Shown: one piece after another, positions 1 through 8,048 of the stretch
Layout of the letters: each line of letters begins with the position of its first letter
How positions within the stretch are numbered: position 1 is the first letter of the stretch
Source: JAWPNA01 sp045402695
Lineage (GTDB): Bacteria; Acidobacteriota; Polarisedimenticolia; JACPZX01; DASXTC01
Assembly (NCBI GenBank): GCA_045402695.1
Contig: JAWPNA010000305.1
Span: forward strand, 1 to 29,221
DNA: 29,221 bases
Direction of reading: 5' to 3'
Made by a program: the position numbers and the translations under genes
The notes under the pieces: generated by a model
Seen by the model: only the letters and a program-made list of their open reading frames with translations
Database searches by the model: none
Told to the model about the DNA's origin: nothing

Positions 1-1758
1 GCGACCCTCGCCGAGGATGTCATCCCCGTCGATCCCGACACGGCCAACCCCCGACTGGGACTTCCCTACCACGCCTTCTCCGCTTCGGGCGAGGTCACCG
101 CGGAGGTCATCTACGCGCGCAACGGCAATCCGGAGGACTACGCGCACCTCCAGTCGCTCGGTATCGATGTCCGGGGCAAGCTGGCGCTGGTGCGCTACTC
201 GGTGCCATACAGCTACCGCGGCTTCAAGGCCTACACGGCCGAGCGGCTCGGCGTCGCAGGGCTCCTGATCTATTCCGATCCGAAAGACGACGGCTTCGTC
301 AAAGGGCCGGTCTTCCCCGATGGGCCGTGGGGCCCGTTGGGGCACATCCAGCGCGGCGCCATCACGTACGACTTCCTGGTGCCGGGCGATCCGCTCACGC
401 CGGGATGGGCGTCAGTGCTTGGGGCGCGCAGAATCCCGGAGTCCGAGGCACGCTCGGTCCCGAAGATCATGTCGGTGCCCCTCTCGGCCAAGGACGCCCG
501 CGAGATCCTCTCCGAGCTGCGAGGCCCCGAAGCGCCGCAGGAATGGCACGGCGCGCTCGACGTCCCGTATCGCCTCGGCCCGGGACCAGCCCGGGTGCAC
601 CTGAAGGTGGATGTGCCACGCCCCGTCACCAAGATCATCAACGTGATCGGAAAGGTGAGGGGGTGCTCGCCCGCCGACGGCGGCGAACCGGAGAGGATCG
701 TCCTGCTCGGCAACCACCGCGACGCCTGGGTCTACGGAGGCGTGGATCCCTCCAGCGGCACCGCGACGCTTCTCGAGCTGGCGCGGGCGCTCGGGTCGAT
801 GGTCAAGCAGGGATGGCGACCCCGGCGCACCATCGTGCTGGCCAACTGGGACGCCGAGGAGTTCGCGCTCACGGGTTCGACCGAGTGGGGAGAGGAGCAT
901 CTGGAGGATCTGAGGGAAAACCTGGTGGCGTACCTCAACGTGGACTCCTCGACCTCTGGGGCCGCCTTCTCCGCCTCGGCCTCGGGCACCCTGGTCCCCT
1001 TCATCGAAGAGACCCTCGCGGACGTCGCCGACCCGTCGTCCGGCCGCCCGCTGCTCGACGCCTTCAAGCAGCAGCGCCAGGGCGGAGCGGCCACGGCGCT
1101 GGCCTCCGGCTCCGGCCAGGTGAGCCCGATCGGGAGCGGATCGGACCACACGGTGTTTCTCAACCTCGTGGGGGCGCCTGCTCTGGACATGACCTTCGAC
1201 GGTGACTACGGCGTGTATCACTCCGCCTACGACGACTACTTCTGGGTGACGCGCATCGGAGATCCCGGACTGCGCTACATGACCCGCATGGCCGAGGTGT
1301 GGGGACGCATGGCGATGCGGCTGGCCTCGGCCGATGTGCTGCCCTTCGACTACAAAGGGTACGGAAGGCAGATCGCGGGCTTCGTGGACGAGCTCGACAA
1401 GCAGGGTGCCGGGGTGAACCTGCAAGCGGCCCGCGCGCAGGCGGCGGCGGTCGAAAACGCCGGCCGCGGCGTGCGCGCGATCCAGACCGACCCCGCCCGC
1501 ATCGAGTCGCTCCCGCCAGCGGCTCGCGCGCGCGTCAACCGCGGTCTGATTCGGGCCGAGCGCGCTCTGTGCGACAGCCGGGGGCTTCCCGACCGTCCCT
1601 GGTTCAAGCACCTGATCTACGGCTGTCGCTACACATACGCGGCCCTGCTGCTTCCCGGACTGACGGAGGCTGTCGAGGGCCGCGACCCTCGCCTGGCCGC
1701 ACGGCGCGCCGCGGTGCTGGCGAAGGCGCTGAGGCGTTTGGCGAAAGCGCTCGAGTGA
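1..1758 (+). CDS. M28 family metallopeptidase, glutamate carboxypeptidase II-like (5' partial)
   Basis: The reading frame is open from base 1, so the N-terminus lies outside the window; 585 residues are visible. All five di-zinc ligands of the GCPII/PSMA family can be placed: His239 and Asp249 (GNHRDAW...GGVD), Glu286 (catalytic base) and Glu287 (WDAEEF), Asp315 (NVDSS) and His407 (YHSAYDD). The spacing from Asp249 through Glu286 and Glu287 to Asp315 equals that of human GCPII. A PA-like domain precedes the catalytic domain, and the C-terminal part (RPWFKHLIYG) looks like the transferrin-receptor dimerisation domain. By family it would remove C-terminal residues, often Glu or Asp, from small peptides outside the cytoplasm. 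The signal peptide, if present, is not visible. Its stop overlaps the GTG start of the next gene (GTGA, 1755-1758), so the two are probably co-translated. Substrate is not determined. Confidence 0.95.
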   Translation, partial: ATLAEDVIPVDPDTANPRLGLPYHAFSASGEVTAEVIYARNGNPEDYAHLQSLGIDVRGKLALVRYSVPYSYRGFKAYTAERLGVAGLLIYSDPKDDGFVKGPVFPDGPWGPLGHIQRGAITYDFLVPGDPLTPGWASVLGARRIPESEARSVPKIMSVPLSAKDAREILSELRGPEAPQEWHGALDVPYRLGPGPARVHLKVDVPRPVTKIINVIGKVRGCSPADGGEPERIVLLGNHRDAWVYGGVDPSSGTATLLELARALGSMVKQGWRPRRTIVLANWDAEEFALTGSTEWGEEHLEDLRENLVAYLNVDSSTSGAAFSASASGTLVPFIEETLADVADPSSGRPLLDAFKQQRQGGAATALASGSGQVSPIGSGSDHTVFLNLVGAPALDMTFDGDYGVYHSAYDDYFWVTRIGDPGLRYMTRMAEVWGRMAMRLASADVLPFDYKGYGRQIAGFVDELDKQGAGVNLQAARAQAAAVENAGRGVRAIQTDPARIESLPPAARARVNRGLIRAERALCDSRGLPDRPWFKHLIYGCRYTYAALLLPGLTEAVEGRDPRLAARRAAVLAKALRRLAKALE

Positions 1759-3230
1759 GAGAGTTCCTGGATGCCCGCTGCGCCGCGCGGGGCGATGCAA
1801 CCTTCCTCTTGTTCCGTCAGACGGCATGGAGCTACTCCGACCTGGCCCGGATCACCGATGGCGCCGCGGCCTCGTTCGCACGGCTGGGGCTGAGGCGCGG
1901 CGACCGGGTGGCGGTGATGCTCCCCAACGGCCCGGAGATGGTTTTCACCTGGCTCGCGCTGGCGAAGATCGGGGTGGTGACCGCGCCGCTCCATCCGCAG
2001 CTCACGCAGGACGAAGTGAGCCGGATGCTTGCGTTCGTGGAGCCGGCGATGTTCATCCGCGATCCCTCGCTGCGCGCCGCTTCTGCCCCGCCGGGAATGC
2101 GCGTCGTCGGAGACGAGCTGAAGGAGATCCTCTCATGCCGCGATCCGCTCGCCGTTGTTGAGGCGCCCGGCCCGGACGACCCGGCCGACATCCTCCTCAC
2201 CTCGGGCACCACCGGCCTGCCGAAGGGCGTCGTGCAGCCTGTACGCACCTACACGCTCACAGGCGTTGCGTTCGCGCACTGGCTCGGCCTGACCGCGTCG
2301 GACCGTCTCTTCACCTGCCTGCCCCTGAGCCACATCAACGCGCGCGCCTACTCGGTGATGGGGGCGCTGGCCGCGGGCGCTTCGCTCGCGCTGGAGGAGC
2401 GGTTCAGCGCGTCGCGCTTCTGGGACCAGGTGGCCTCGTGTGGCGCCACCGAGGCCAACGCCATCGGGGCGATGCTGCACATCCTGCTGAAGGCTCCTCC
2501 TGGTCCCGCGGATCGCGCGCACCGAGTGAGGCTGACCTACAGCGCTCCCGCCCTGGGCGAGGCGGCGCATCTGACGTTCGAGCGGCGATTCGGGACGCGC
2601 CTCGTGATCGGATACGGCCTGACCGAGTCCACGTTCGGCTTCATCCATCCGCTCCACCCTCCCGGGGGCGAGCGGCATCTCGACTCGATGGGAACCGTGC
2701 GCCGGCACCCCGACCCGGAGCATGGCAATGAAGTGCGGCTGGTGACGGATGGCCGCAATGCCGAGGAGAGAGAGATCGGCGAGATCTGGCTTCGCAACTC
2801 CACGACGTTCTCCGGCTACTTCAAGGACGAGCAGGCCACGCGCGAGGCCATCACTCCCGAGGGGTGGCTCCGCACGGGGGACCTGGCGCGCCGTGAGCCG
2901 GGTGGCTGGTACGTCTTCGTGGGGCGCGCCAAGGAAATCATCCGGAGGCGCGGCGAGAACATCGCGCCCGCCGAGGTGGAGGCCGCGCTGATGATCCACC
3001 CGGCGGTCAAGGAGGCCGCCGTCGTCGGAGTCGCCTCACCGCTGGGAGAGGAGGACGTCGCCGCCTTCGTGGTGCTGGAGGCGGGGGGATCGGCCAGCGA
3101 GGACGATCTGCGCTCCTGGTGCGCGGCGCGCCTCGCGCCGTTCAAGGTTCCGGCCGTGTGGCGCTTTCTCGATGCGCTCCCGCGCACCTCGACGCAACGC
3201 GTGGCGAAGCACCTGCTCAGATCAGGCTGA
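1755..3230 (+). CDS. AMP-forming acyl-CoA ligase (ANL superfamily)
   Basis: A 491-residue adenylate-forming enzyme that should activate a carboxylic acid with ATP and load it onto CoA. The phosphate-binding loop TSGTTGLPKG lies near residue 149, YGLTES near 295, the hinge motif GWLRTGDLARR near 370, and RRGENIAPAEVE near 398. The frame is open far upstream, but homology begins only at REFLDARC, so GTG 1755, overlapping the previous stop as GTGA, is the chosen start; no strong Shine-Dalgarno is visible and coupling is likely. One oddity: the A10 motif reads PRTSTQRVAK, where most relatives have PRTxTGK, so the lysine that normally binds acid and phosphate is an arginine. TQR/TER variants also occur in some crotonobetaine-CoA ligase-like members, so activity is still expected. 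The acid substrate cannot be inferred. The 3' end overlaps the convergent aminotransferase by 14 bp. Confidence 0.92.
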   Translation: MREFLDARCAARGDATFLLFRQTAWSYSDLARITDGAAASFARLGLRRGDRVAVMLPNGPEMVFTWLALAKIGVVTAPLHPQLTQDEVSRMLAFVEPAMFIRDPSLRAASAPPGMRVVGDELKEILSCRDPLAVVEAPGPDDPADILLTSGTTGLPKGVVQPVRTYTLTGVAFAHWLGLTASDRLFTCLPLSHINARAYSVMGALAAGASLALEERFSASRFWDQVASCGATEANAIGAMLHILLKAPPGPADRAHRVRLTYSAPALGEAAHLTFERRFGTRLVIGYGLTESTFGFIHPLHPPGGERHLDSMGTVRRHPDPEHGNEVRLVTDGRNAEEREIGEIWLRNSTTFSGYFKDEQATREAITPEGWLRTGDLARREPGGWYVFVGRAKEIIRRRGENIAPAEVEAALMIHPAVKEAAVVGVASPLGEEDVAAFVVLEAGGSASEDDLRSWCAARLAPFKVPAVWRFLDALPRTSTQRVAKHLLRSG

Positions 3231-4503
3231 GCACCTCGCCCACCACGTCGAGGCCGCGCCTCAGGTCCTTCTCGGAGATCACAAGAGGAGGAGCGACGAA
3301 CAGGCACCTCCCGCGCGCCAGCAGATGGACGTCTCGCTCGAGGGCCGCGCTCTTCAGCCGCTTGACCTCGACCCCCTCGCGGAACTCGAGGCAGCCGTAC
3401 AGCCCCCGGGACCGCGCGTCGCCGATGGCCGAGTGCTGACTCTTCATGAGATTGAGCTGTTCGGCCAGAATCTCCCCCAATACCCGCGATCTCTGCACCA
3501 GCCCTTCCTCCTCGAACGCCTCCAGGTTGCCCAGCATCGCCGCCAGCGAGACCGGGTGCGCCGTGTGCGTCAGGCCCGTGGACAGCTCGTGGGTGTCGAA
3601 GTGCCGCGCGACGCGCTCGTTGACCGCCACGGCACCCAGCGGCGCGTGTCCCGAGGTGATCCCCTTGCCCATCGCCATCATGTCGGGCAGAGCCCCGTAA
3701 TGCTCGATCGCGAACCACCGTCCCGTCCGGCCGAATCCGGTGAGCACCTCGTCGAGGATCAGGAGGATGCCGTGCCGGTCGCAGATCTCGCGGATGCGAC
3801 GGTAGTAGTCGGGGGGCGGGAAGTAGCCGCCGTTGGTCCCCGGCACCGTCTCCATCAGGACCGCGGCGATCGAGGAAGGGCCCTCGCGCTGGATCACGTC
3901 CTCCACGTGCGAGGCGCAAGGACGATCGCAGACATCCGGCGTCGTATCCCAGGGGCAGCGGTGGCAGTACGGGTCCTTCACTCTGATGACTTCGGGGACC
4001 CTGACGACTCCGGGCAGCCCCGGCCGGAACGGTATCGCCCTCTCATCGTCCGAGAAGCTCAAGGCTCCGAAGGTGGCGCCGTGGTACGAGCGGTCGCGGC
4101 AGACCACCTTGTGCCGTCCCGTCACCAGCATGGCCATCTTCACCGCGTGCTCATTGGCGTCCGCACCTCCCAGGGTGAAGAGGAACGTGTCGAGCCCTTC
4201 CGGTGTGACCCGCGCCAGCTCGGCTCCCGCCCGCTCCCTGATCTGCGGCGCCATCCACGGCCCCGCCACGGCCAGCGTCTCGAGCTGCCGCCTCATCGCC
4301 TCGATGATGCGGGGGTGATTGTGTCCCGCGTTGGCGTTCACCACCACCGACGCCATGTCCAGGACTCGCCGCCCGGAGGCGTCCCAGAACCACGCCCCCT
4401 CTCCCCCGGCGAGGGGGAACGGCGCGAACTCCTTCTGGGCGGTCCAGGTGAAGAGGGTATGTGCGGAGGTCATGGCGACATTCCACTCCAGTCGGCCGTC
4501 CAT
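3217..4503 (-). CDS. Class III PLP-dependent aminotransferase
   Basis: This 428-residue protein has the class III (acetylornithine, GABA, taurine-pyruvate type) fold. The N-terminal HTLFTWTAQK and AGGEGAWFWDASG motifs mark the substrate-entry region. Residues 135-141 (CRDRSYHG) precede the PLP ring stack, Asp251 in LILDEV contacts the PLP nitrogen, and Lys280 in MGKGITSG is the Schiff-base lysine. A cysteine cluster (Cys180, Cys183, Cys192, Cys196) occurs in several relatives of this branch. It should move an amino group from an amino acid or amine to a 2-oxo acid; the donor is unknown. Start: ATG 4503 is used, although ATG 4473, preceded by GGAGTGG, is also credible. It shares the intergenic segment 4504-4594 with the divergent antitoxin gene, where TATAAT can also be read on this strand, though without a good -35 box. 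Confidence 0.93.
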   Translation of the reverse strand: MDGRLEWNVAMTSAHTLFTWTAQKEFAPFPLAGGEGAWFWDASGRRVLDMASVVVNANAGHNHPRIIEAMRRQLETLAVAGPWMAPQIRERAGAELARVTPEGLDTFLFTLGGADANEHAVKMAMLVTGRHKVVCRDRSYHGATFGALSFSDDERAIPFRPGLPGVVRVPEVIRVKDPYCHRCPWDTTPDVCDRPCASHVEDVIQREGPSSIAAVLMETVPGTNGGYFPPPDYYRRIREICDRHGILLILDEVLTGFGRTGRWFAIEHYGALPDMMAMGKGITSGHAPLGAVAVNERVARHFDTHELSTGLTHTAHPVSLAAMLGNLEAFEEEGLVQRSRVLGEILAEQLNLMKSQHSAIGDARSRGLYGCLEFREGVEVKRLKSAALERDVHLLARGRCLFVAPPLVISEKDLRRGLDVVGEVLSLI

Positions 4504-4527
4504 GTTTTCTCGCTTTTCTGCTGCACC

Positions 4528-4556
4528 TTGACCGCCAGGCGAGTCGCTTGTATTAT
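4528..4556 (+). promoter_or_regulatory. Sigma-70-type promoter of the AbrB-RelE pair
   Basis: TTGACC (4528-4533), a 17-base spacer and TATTAT (4551-4556) make a near-consensus promoter. Transcription should begin near 4563. That leaves about 32 bases of leader before GTG 4595 but essentially none before ATG 4565, which supports the GTG start. The -10 box also reads TATAAT on the other strand, so weak bidirectional use towards the aminotransferase gene is possible. Confidence 0.7.
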
Positions 4557-4582
4557 ACAGCTACATGAAAAAAGAGACTCAC

Positions 4583-4589
4583 AGGAGGG
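4583..4589 (+). promoter_or_regulatory. Shine-Dalgarno that fixes the antitoxin start
   Basis: AGGAGGG lies five bases before GTG 4595. The longer in-frame ATG at 4565 has no such site and would sit almost on the predicted transcription start, so GTG 4595 is the likelier initiation codon. Confidence 0.7.
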
Positions 4590-4594
4590 ACGCT

Positions 4595-4843
4595 GTGCAC
4601 GCAGTCAAACTCGGAGTCAGCCGTCAGGTTGCGATCCCTAAGAAGGTACACGACCAGCTCGGGCTCTCCCCAGGGGACTACCTGGAGGTTGAAGTCCGAG
4701 GCAACCAGATTATCCTCACCCCGAAGCAGCTCGTGGACAAGCGTCTCGCCGAGGCAGAAGAGGATATCCGAAAAGGTCGGGTCCACGGCCCATACGACAC
4801 CGCCGGTGATGCCGTGAAGGCTCTCCGGCGACGTGGTAGATGA
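4595..4843 (+). CDS. AbrB/SpoVT-MazE-type antitoxin
   Basis: An 82-residue protein beginning, from the GTG chosen here, with HAVKLGVSRQVAIPKK. That is the swapped-hairpin AbrB DNA-binding domain, followed by LGLSPGDYLEVEV and the second strand pair NQIILTPK. The C-terminal tail (about residues 48-82), rich in charge and containing GRVHGPYDTA, is typical of antitoxins paired with RelE-like toxins. In such pairs the tail neutralises the toxin and the AbrB domain represses the shared promoter. Its stop overlaps the next ATG (ATGA, 4840-4843), as expected for a co-translated antitoxin-toxin pair. An in-frame ATG at 4565 would add ten residues, but promoter and ribosome-site positions argue against it. 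Since the partner looks truncated, this may now be an orphan antitoxin or a plain regulator. Confidence 0.85.
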   Translation: MHAVKLGVSRQVAIPKKVHDQLGLSPGDYLEVEVRGNQIILTPKQLVDKRLAEAEEDIRKGRVHGPYDTAGDAVKALRRRGR

Positions 4844-5010
4844 AGGCTTCCTTCACCGAGCGCTTCCGCCGCTCCTACCGTGATGCTCCCGCACGCGTCC
4901 AACGCGCGTTCGACAGGCAACTGGCTCATCTGCTCCGCGATCTTCGCCACCCCTCGCTTTTCGCGAAGAAGTACGACAAGTTTGGAGGCGTTGTCCGCGG
5001 CGCTCGATAG
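4840..5010 (+). pseudogene. RelE/ParE-like toxin, C-terminally truncated
   Basis: ATG 4840 overlaps the antitoxin stop (ATGA) and opens a 56-codon frame. It begins KASFTERFRRSYRDAP and continues with VQRAFDRQLAHLLRDLRHPS and FAKKYDKFGG. This matches the N-terminal two thirds of small RelE-like toxins that accompany AbrB-type antitoxins; from memory of the family, intact ones run to about 85-90 residues and go on with a W-Q-A-R-V and R-D-W-R-F-Y-F segment. Here TAG at 5008 ends the frame in that region. Just after the stop the same frame reads RDSRLS, which could be a decayed RDWRFY, but nothing recognisable follows before the convergent dehydrogenase gene at 5066. The toxin is therefore probably inactive. 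A short functional variant or a sequencing error at the stop cannot be excluded. Confidence 0.6.
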
Positions 5011-5065
5011 CGAGATTCAAGATTATCTCGTGGCGAACTTGCGCACGAATTCGCCGGCCATATGG

Positions 5066-6613
5066 CTACCTTACGATCGTCCGGCTCTGCTCCCGCAGGA
5101 ACTGCTGCACGTAATACGGACCGCACGCCCCCTTGCCCGTTGAGCCGGAGGCCTTCCAGCCGCAGAACGACTGGACGCCGGGCCAGGCGCCGGTGGTCGC
5201 GCCGGTGCGGCGGTTGGCGTACACCACGCCAGCCTCGATCCGATCGAAGAAGCTGTGCACCTCCTGCTCGTCCTCGCTGAAGATGCCGGCGGTCAGGCCG
5301 TACTCGGTGCGGTTGGCGCGGTCGATCGCCTCGTCGAGCGAGGCCACCGGCGCCACACACAGCAACGGCACGAACAGCTCCTCGGTCCACAGCCGGTGGC
5401 CGTCGGGCAGCCGGTCGACGATGGCCGGCGATACGAAATGACCGACATCGAGCCCTGCGGGAGGGGCCTCGCCGCCCAGCACCACGCGGCCGCCGCGGCG
5501 CGCCTCGGCCACGGCTCTGCGGTAGGCGGAGACGGCCGCCTCGTTGATGAGCGGCCCGAGGTACGTGTCTGTCTCCACGGGGTCGCCCACCTTCAAGGCG
5601 CGCGCTGTCTCGACCAGGGCCTCGAGGAAACTGTCGTACACGTCGCGCACCACATAGGCCCGCGAGCAGGCGCTGCACTTCTGGCCGCCGTACCCGAACG
5701 CCGACCGCGCGACCCCCTGCGCTGCCTTCTCCAGGTCGGCCCGCGCCGTCACGATTGCCGGGTTCTTGCCTCCCATCTCCACGATCACCGGCCGCGGGTG
5801 GTCACGCCCGAACGAGGCGAGCATCTGCATCCCCACCTCGCGCGATCCGGTGAACACGAGCCCGTCGAACCCCGCCTCGAGGAACGCGCGCCCCAGGCGC
5901 CCGCCCGATCCGGTCACGATGTTGAAGACGCCGGGCGGAATCCCGGTCTCGGAGAGGATCTCGTACAGCCTCAGGCCCGTCAGCGCGGCGTCCGAGGCCG
6001 GCTTGAAGACCACCGTGTTGCCCGCGGCCAGGGCGCCCCCCGACATTCCCGCGGCCAGCGCCATCGGAAAGTTGAAGGGGCTGATGACGCCCCACGCGCC
6101 GTACGGCCGCAGCACCGAAGACGTCTCCTCGCCTTCCAGCAGCTTGCCGAGCGGCCGGACGAACCCGTCGGCCTGCTCAACCTGATCGCAGTAGTAGCGC
6201 AGCAGGTCGGCCGACTCCTCGGCGTCGCCGTACGCCTCGAGCCGGTTCTTTCCCACCTCGATCGACATCAGCGCCGCCAGCTCGGGCGCGCGTCGCGAGA
6301 TCATCTCGGCCGCCTCCCTCAGGAGCGCGAGCCGCTGCATCCACGGGCGCCCGCTCCATTCCGGGTAGGCCCGGCGCGCCGCCTCCAGCGCGCGGTGCAC
6401 CTCGGCTGCGCCCGCCGCGGGAAAGCGGCCCACGAGCACGGCGGGATCGGCCGGAGAGCGGTCCTCGAACCACTCATCGCCCGCGGGGGCGGGACGCCCC
6501 TCGATGTAGTTGGAATGTGTCGCGCCCAGAGAGGCCCGCGTCTGAGCGACAGCCAGATCGAAGGCGGCGTGAGCCTCCTCGTTTCCCGCCATCGTGACAT
6601 ACGTGACCTTCAT
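5066..6613 (-). CDS. rocA: 1-pyrroline-5-carboxylate dehydrogenase (aldehyde dehydrogenase family)
   Basis: At 515 residues from ATG 6613 it has the usual length of stand-alone P5C dehydrogenases, which oxidise glutamate semialdehyde to glutamate with NAD in proline and arginine breakdown. Key residues are Asn181 (SPFNFP), Lys204 (FKPAS), Glu279 (VEMGGKNP) and the nucleophile Cys313. The surrounding GYGGQKCSACSR is characteristic of the P5C branch rather than general aldehyde dehydrogenases. The frame is open 162 bases further upstream, but that stretch runs into the divergent permease gene and lacks homology. A G-rich site precedes the ATG. The 37-bp gap to the permease contains a GTATAC palindrome giving TATACT on this strand, a possible -10 element. 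Sharing a control region with an amino-acid permease fits amino-acid catabolism. Confidence 0.9.
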   Translation of the reverse strand: MKVTYVTMAGNEEAHAAFDLAVAQTRASLGATHSNYIEGRPAPAGDEWFEDRSPADPAVLVGRFPAAGAAEVHRALEAARRAYPEWSGRPWMQRLALLREAAEMISRRAPELAALMSIEVGKNRLEAYGDAEESADLLRYYCDQVEQADGFVRPLGKLLEGEETSSVLRPYGAWGVISPFNFPMALAAGMSGGALAAGNTVVFKPASDAALTGLRLYEILSETGIPPGVFNIVTGSGGRLGRAFLEAGFDGLVFTGSREVGMQMLASFGRDHPRPVIVEMGGKNPAIVTARADLEKAAQGVARSAFGYGGQKCSACSRAYVVRDVYDSFLEALVETARALKVGDPVETDTYLGPLINEAAVSAYRRAVAEARRGGRVVLGGEAPPAGLDVGHFVSPAIVDRLPDGHRLWTEELFVPLLCVAPVASLDEAIDRANRTEYGLTAGIFSEDEQEVHSFFDRIEAGVVYANRRTGATTGAWPGVQSFCGWKASGSTGKGACGPYYVQQFLREQSRTIVR

Positions 6614-6650
6614 GGCCCGGCCCCCCAGGAATTCGATTAGTATACGCGAG

Positions 6651-8048
6651 ATGACCGATCCCGGCGCCCGCACCACCGCCTCCGATCTTCCGCGCGTGCT
6701 CGGCCTGACCGACTCGATTCTGCTGGTGGCCGGAATCGTCATCGGCTCGGGGATCTTCCTCACCACGGGCATCATGGCGGCCGATCTCCCAAGCCCGGCG
6801 CTCCTCCTGTTGGTGTGGGCGGCCGGGGGGGCGCTGTCTTTGGCCGGCGCCCTGGCCTACGCCGAGCTGGGCGCGATGATGCCCCACGCGGGCGGCCAGT
6901 ACGTCTACTTGCGCGAGGCGTATGGTGACCTCGCGGCCTTCCTGTTCGGCTGGCTCACGCTGCTGGTCTATCAGTCGGGATCGATCGCCGCGGTGTCGGT
7001 GGGCTTCGCAGAGTACCTCGGCTACTTCTTCCCGGGCCTGGGCACCGGCCACGAGCTCATCGCCCTGCCCGTCGCAGGATGGATCTGGCGCGTCTCTATG
7101 GGGCAATGCACCGCGGCGGCCGCCACGCTGCTCCTGACGGGAGTGAACATCCTGGGTGTGCGCGAGGGGGCATCCCTGGGCAACGTCCTGACGGCGATCA
7201 AGGTGGGGGCGCTGGCCGCCTTCGTCATCTTCGGTTTCACCGTGTCCGCTCCATCGGCAGCCGCAGCGCCGCACGCCCCCGTGCCTCCCCTGTCTTTGGC
7301 CGGCGTCTTCACGGGCCTGGGCATCGCCATCGTGGCCGTGCTGTGGGCCTACGATGGATGGAGCAACATCTGCTTTTCCGCCGGCGAGATCAGGAATCCA
7401 TCGCGCAACATCCCACTGGCGCTGCTGCTCGGAACGGGCCTCGTGACCCTTCTGTACATCGCGATCAATGCCGCCTACCTGCGTGCGTTGTCCGTGGAGC
7501 AGATGGCCGGTGTCACGCGCATCGCGGAGAGGGCGGCTTCCACATTGTGGGGTAGCCGCTCGGCCTCCCTCATCGCGGCCGCCGTCATGGTGAGCAGCCT
7601 GGGATGCGTCAACGGGATGGTCCTGACCGGGGCCCGCGTCTACTACGCGATGGCGCGCGACAAGCTGTTCTTTCCGGGACTGGCCCGCGTGCATCCGCGG
7701 TTCCTCACCCCCGCCGCCGCGTTGCTCGCGCAGGGTGTCTGGGCAATGGTCCTGACGGTGTCGGGGACCTACGACCAGCTCTACACCTACGTCGTCTTCG
7801 TCGCGCTGATCATGTACGCCGCCTCCGCCGCCTCGGTCTTCGCCTTGAGGCGATCGCGCCCCGACGCCCCGCGGCCCTACCGCGCGTGGGGCTACCCCGT
7901 GCTTCCGGCGTTGTACATCGCCGGGCTGTGCCTCATCATCGGCAACACGATCTATACTCGGCCCGTAGAATCGGCGGCGGGCCTGGCGTTCATCGCGGCG
8001 GGCGTGCCGGTGTTCTTCCACTTCAAGAGAGGGTGGTCACGATCGTGA
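6651..8048 (+). CDS. APC-superfamily amino acid permease
   Basis: This 465-residue integral membrane protein has about twelve hydrophobic segments. The family-defining TM1 motif IGSGIF follows VAGIV, and YAELGAMMPHAGGQYVYLR marks TM2 and its cytoplasmic loop. This is the pattern of the L-amino-acid transporter branch of the APC family, which moves amino acids by exchange or proton symport across the inner membrane. ATG 6651 is chosen because homology starts at VLGLTDS a few residues later; the longer upstream frame overlaps the divergent P5C dehydrogenase. The stop overlaps the GTG of the acetyltransferase (GTGA, 8045-8048), so permease, acetyltransferase and the metallo-beta-lactamase-like gene form a tight three-gene unit. 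The substrate cannot be read from the sequence; the neighbouring dehydrogenase suggests proline-, arginine- or glutamate-related amino acids. Confidence 0.92.
   Translation: MTDPGARTTASDLPRVLGLTDSILLVAGIVIGSGIFLTTGIMAADLPSPALLLLVWAAGGALSLAGALAYAELGAMMPHAGGQYVYLREAYGDLAAFLFGWLTLLVYQSGSIAAVSVGFAEYLGYFFPGLGTGHELIALPVAGWIWRVSMGQCTAAAATLLLTGVNILGVREGASLGNVLTAIKVGALAAFVIFGFTVSAPSAAAAPHAPVPPLSLAGVFTGLGIAIVAVLWAYDGWSNICFSAGEIRNPSRNIPLALLLGTGLVTLLYIAINAAYLRALSVEQMAGVTRIAERAASTLWGSRSASLIAAAVMVSSLGCVNGMVLTGARVYYAMARDKLFFPGLARVHPRFLTPAAALLAQGVWAMVLTVSGTYDQLYTYVVFVALIMYAASAASVFALRRSRPDAPRPYRAWGYPVLPALYIAGLCLIIGNTIYTRPVESAAGLAFIAAGVPVFFHFKRGWSRS

Noticed and set aside
1299..1754. N-terminal extension of the acyl-CoA ligase frame
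   Set aside because: It overlaps the M28 peptidase C-terminus and is arginine-rich filler; ligase homology starts only at GTG 1755.
412..1827. Minus-strand open frame of 471 codons opposite the M28 peptidase
   Set aside because: The plus-strand frame has all five zinc ligands at correct spacing; the minus frame is low complexity.
3172..4641. Plus-strand open frame of 489 codons overlapping the aminotransferase
   Set aside because: It opposes a clear class III aminotransferase and extends into the antitoxin region without homology.
5011..5030. CGAGAT/ATCTCG hairpin between the toxin remnant and rocA
   Set aside because: Six-base stem with an eight-base loop and no U-run on either strand.
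6474..8021. Minus-strand open frame of 515 codons opposite the permease
   Set aside because: Highly charged and repetitive, and opposite a clear twelve-segment APC transporter.
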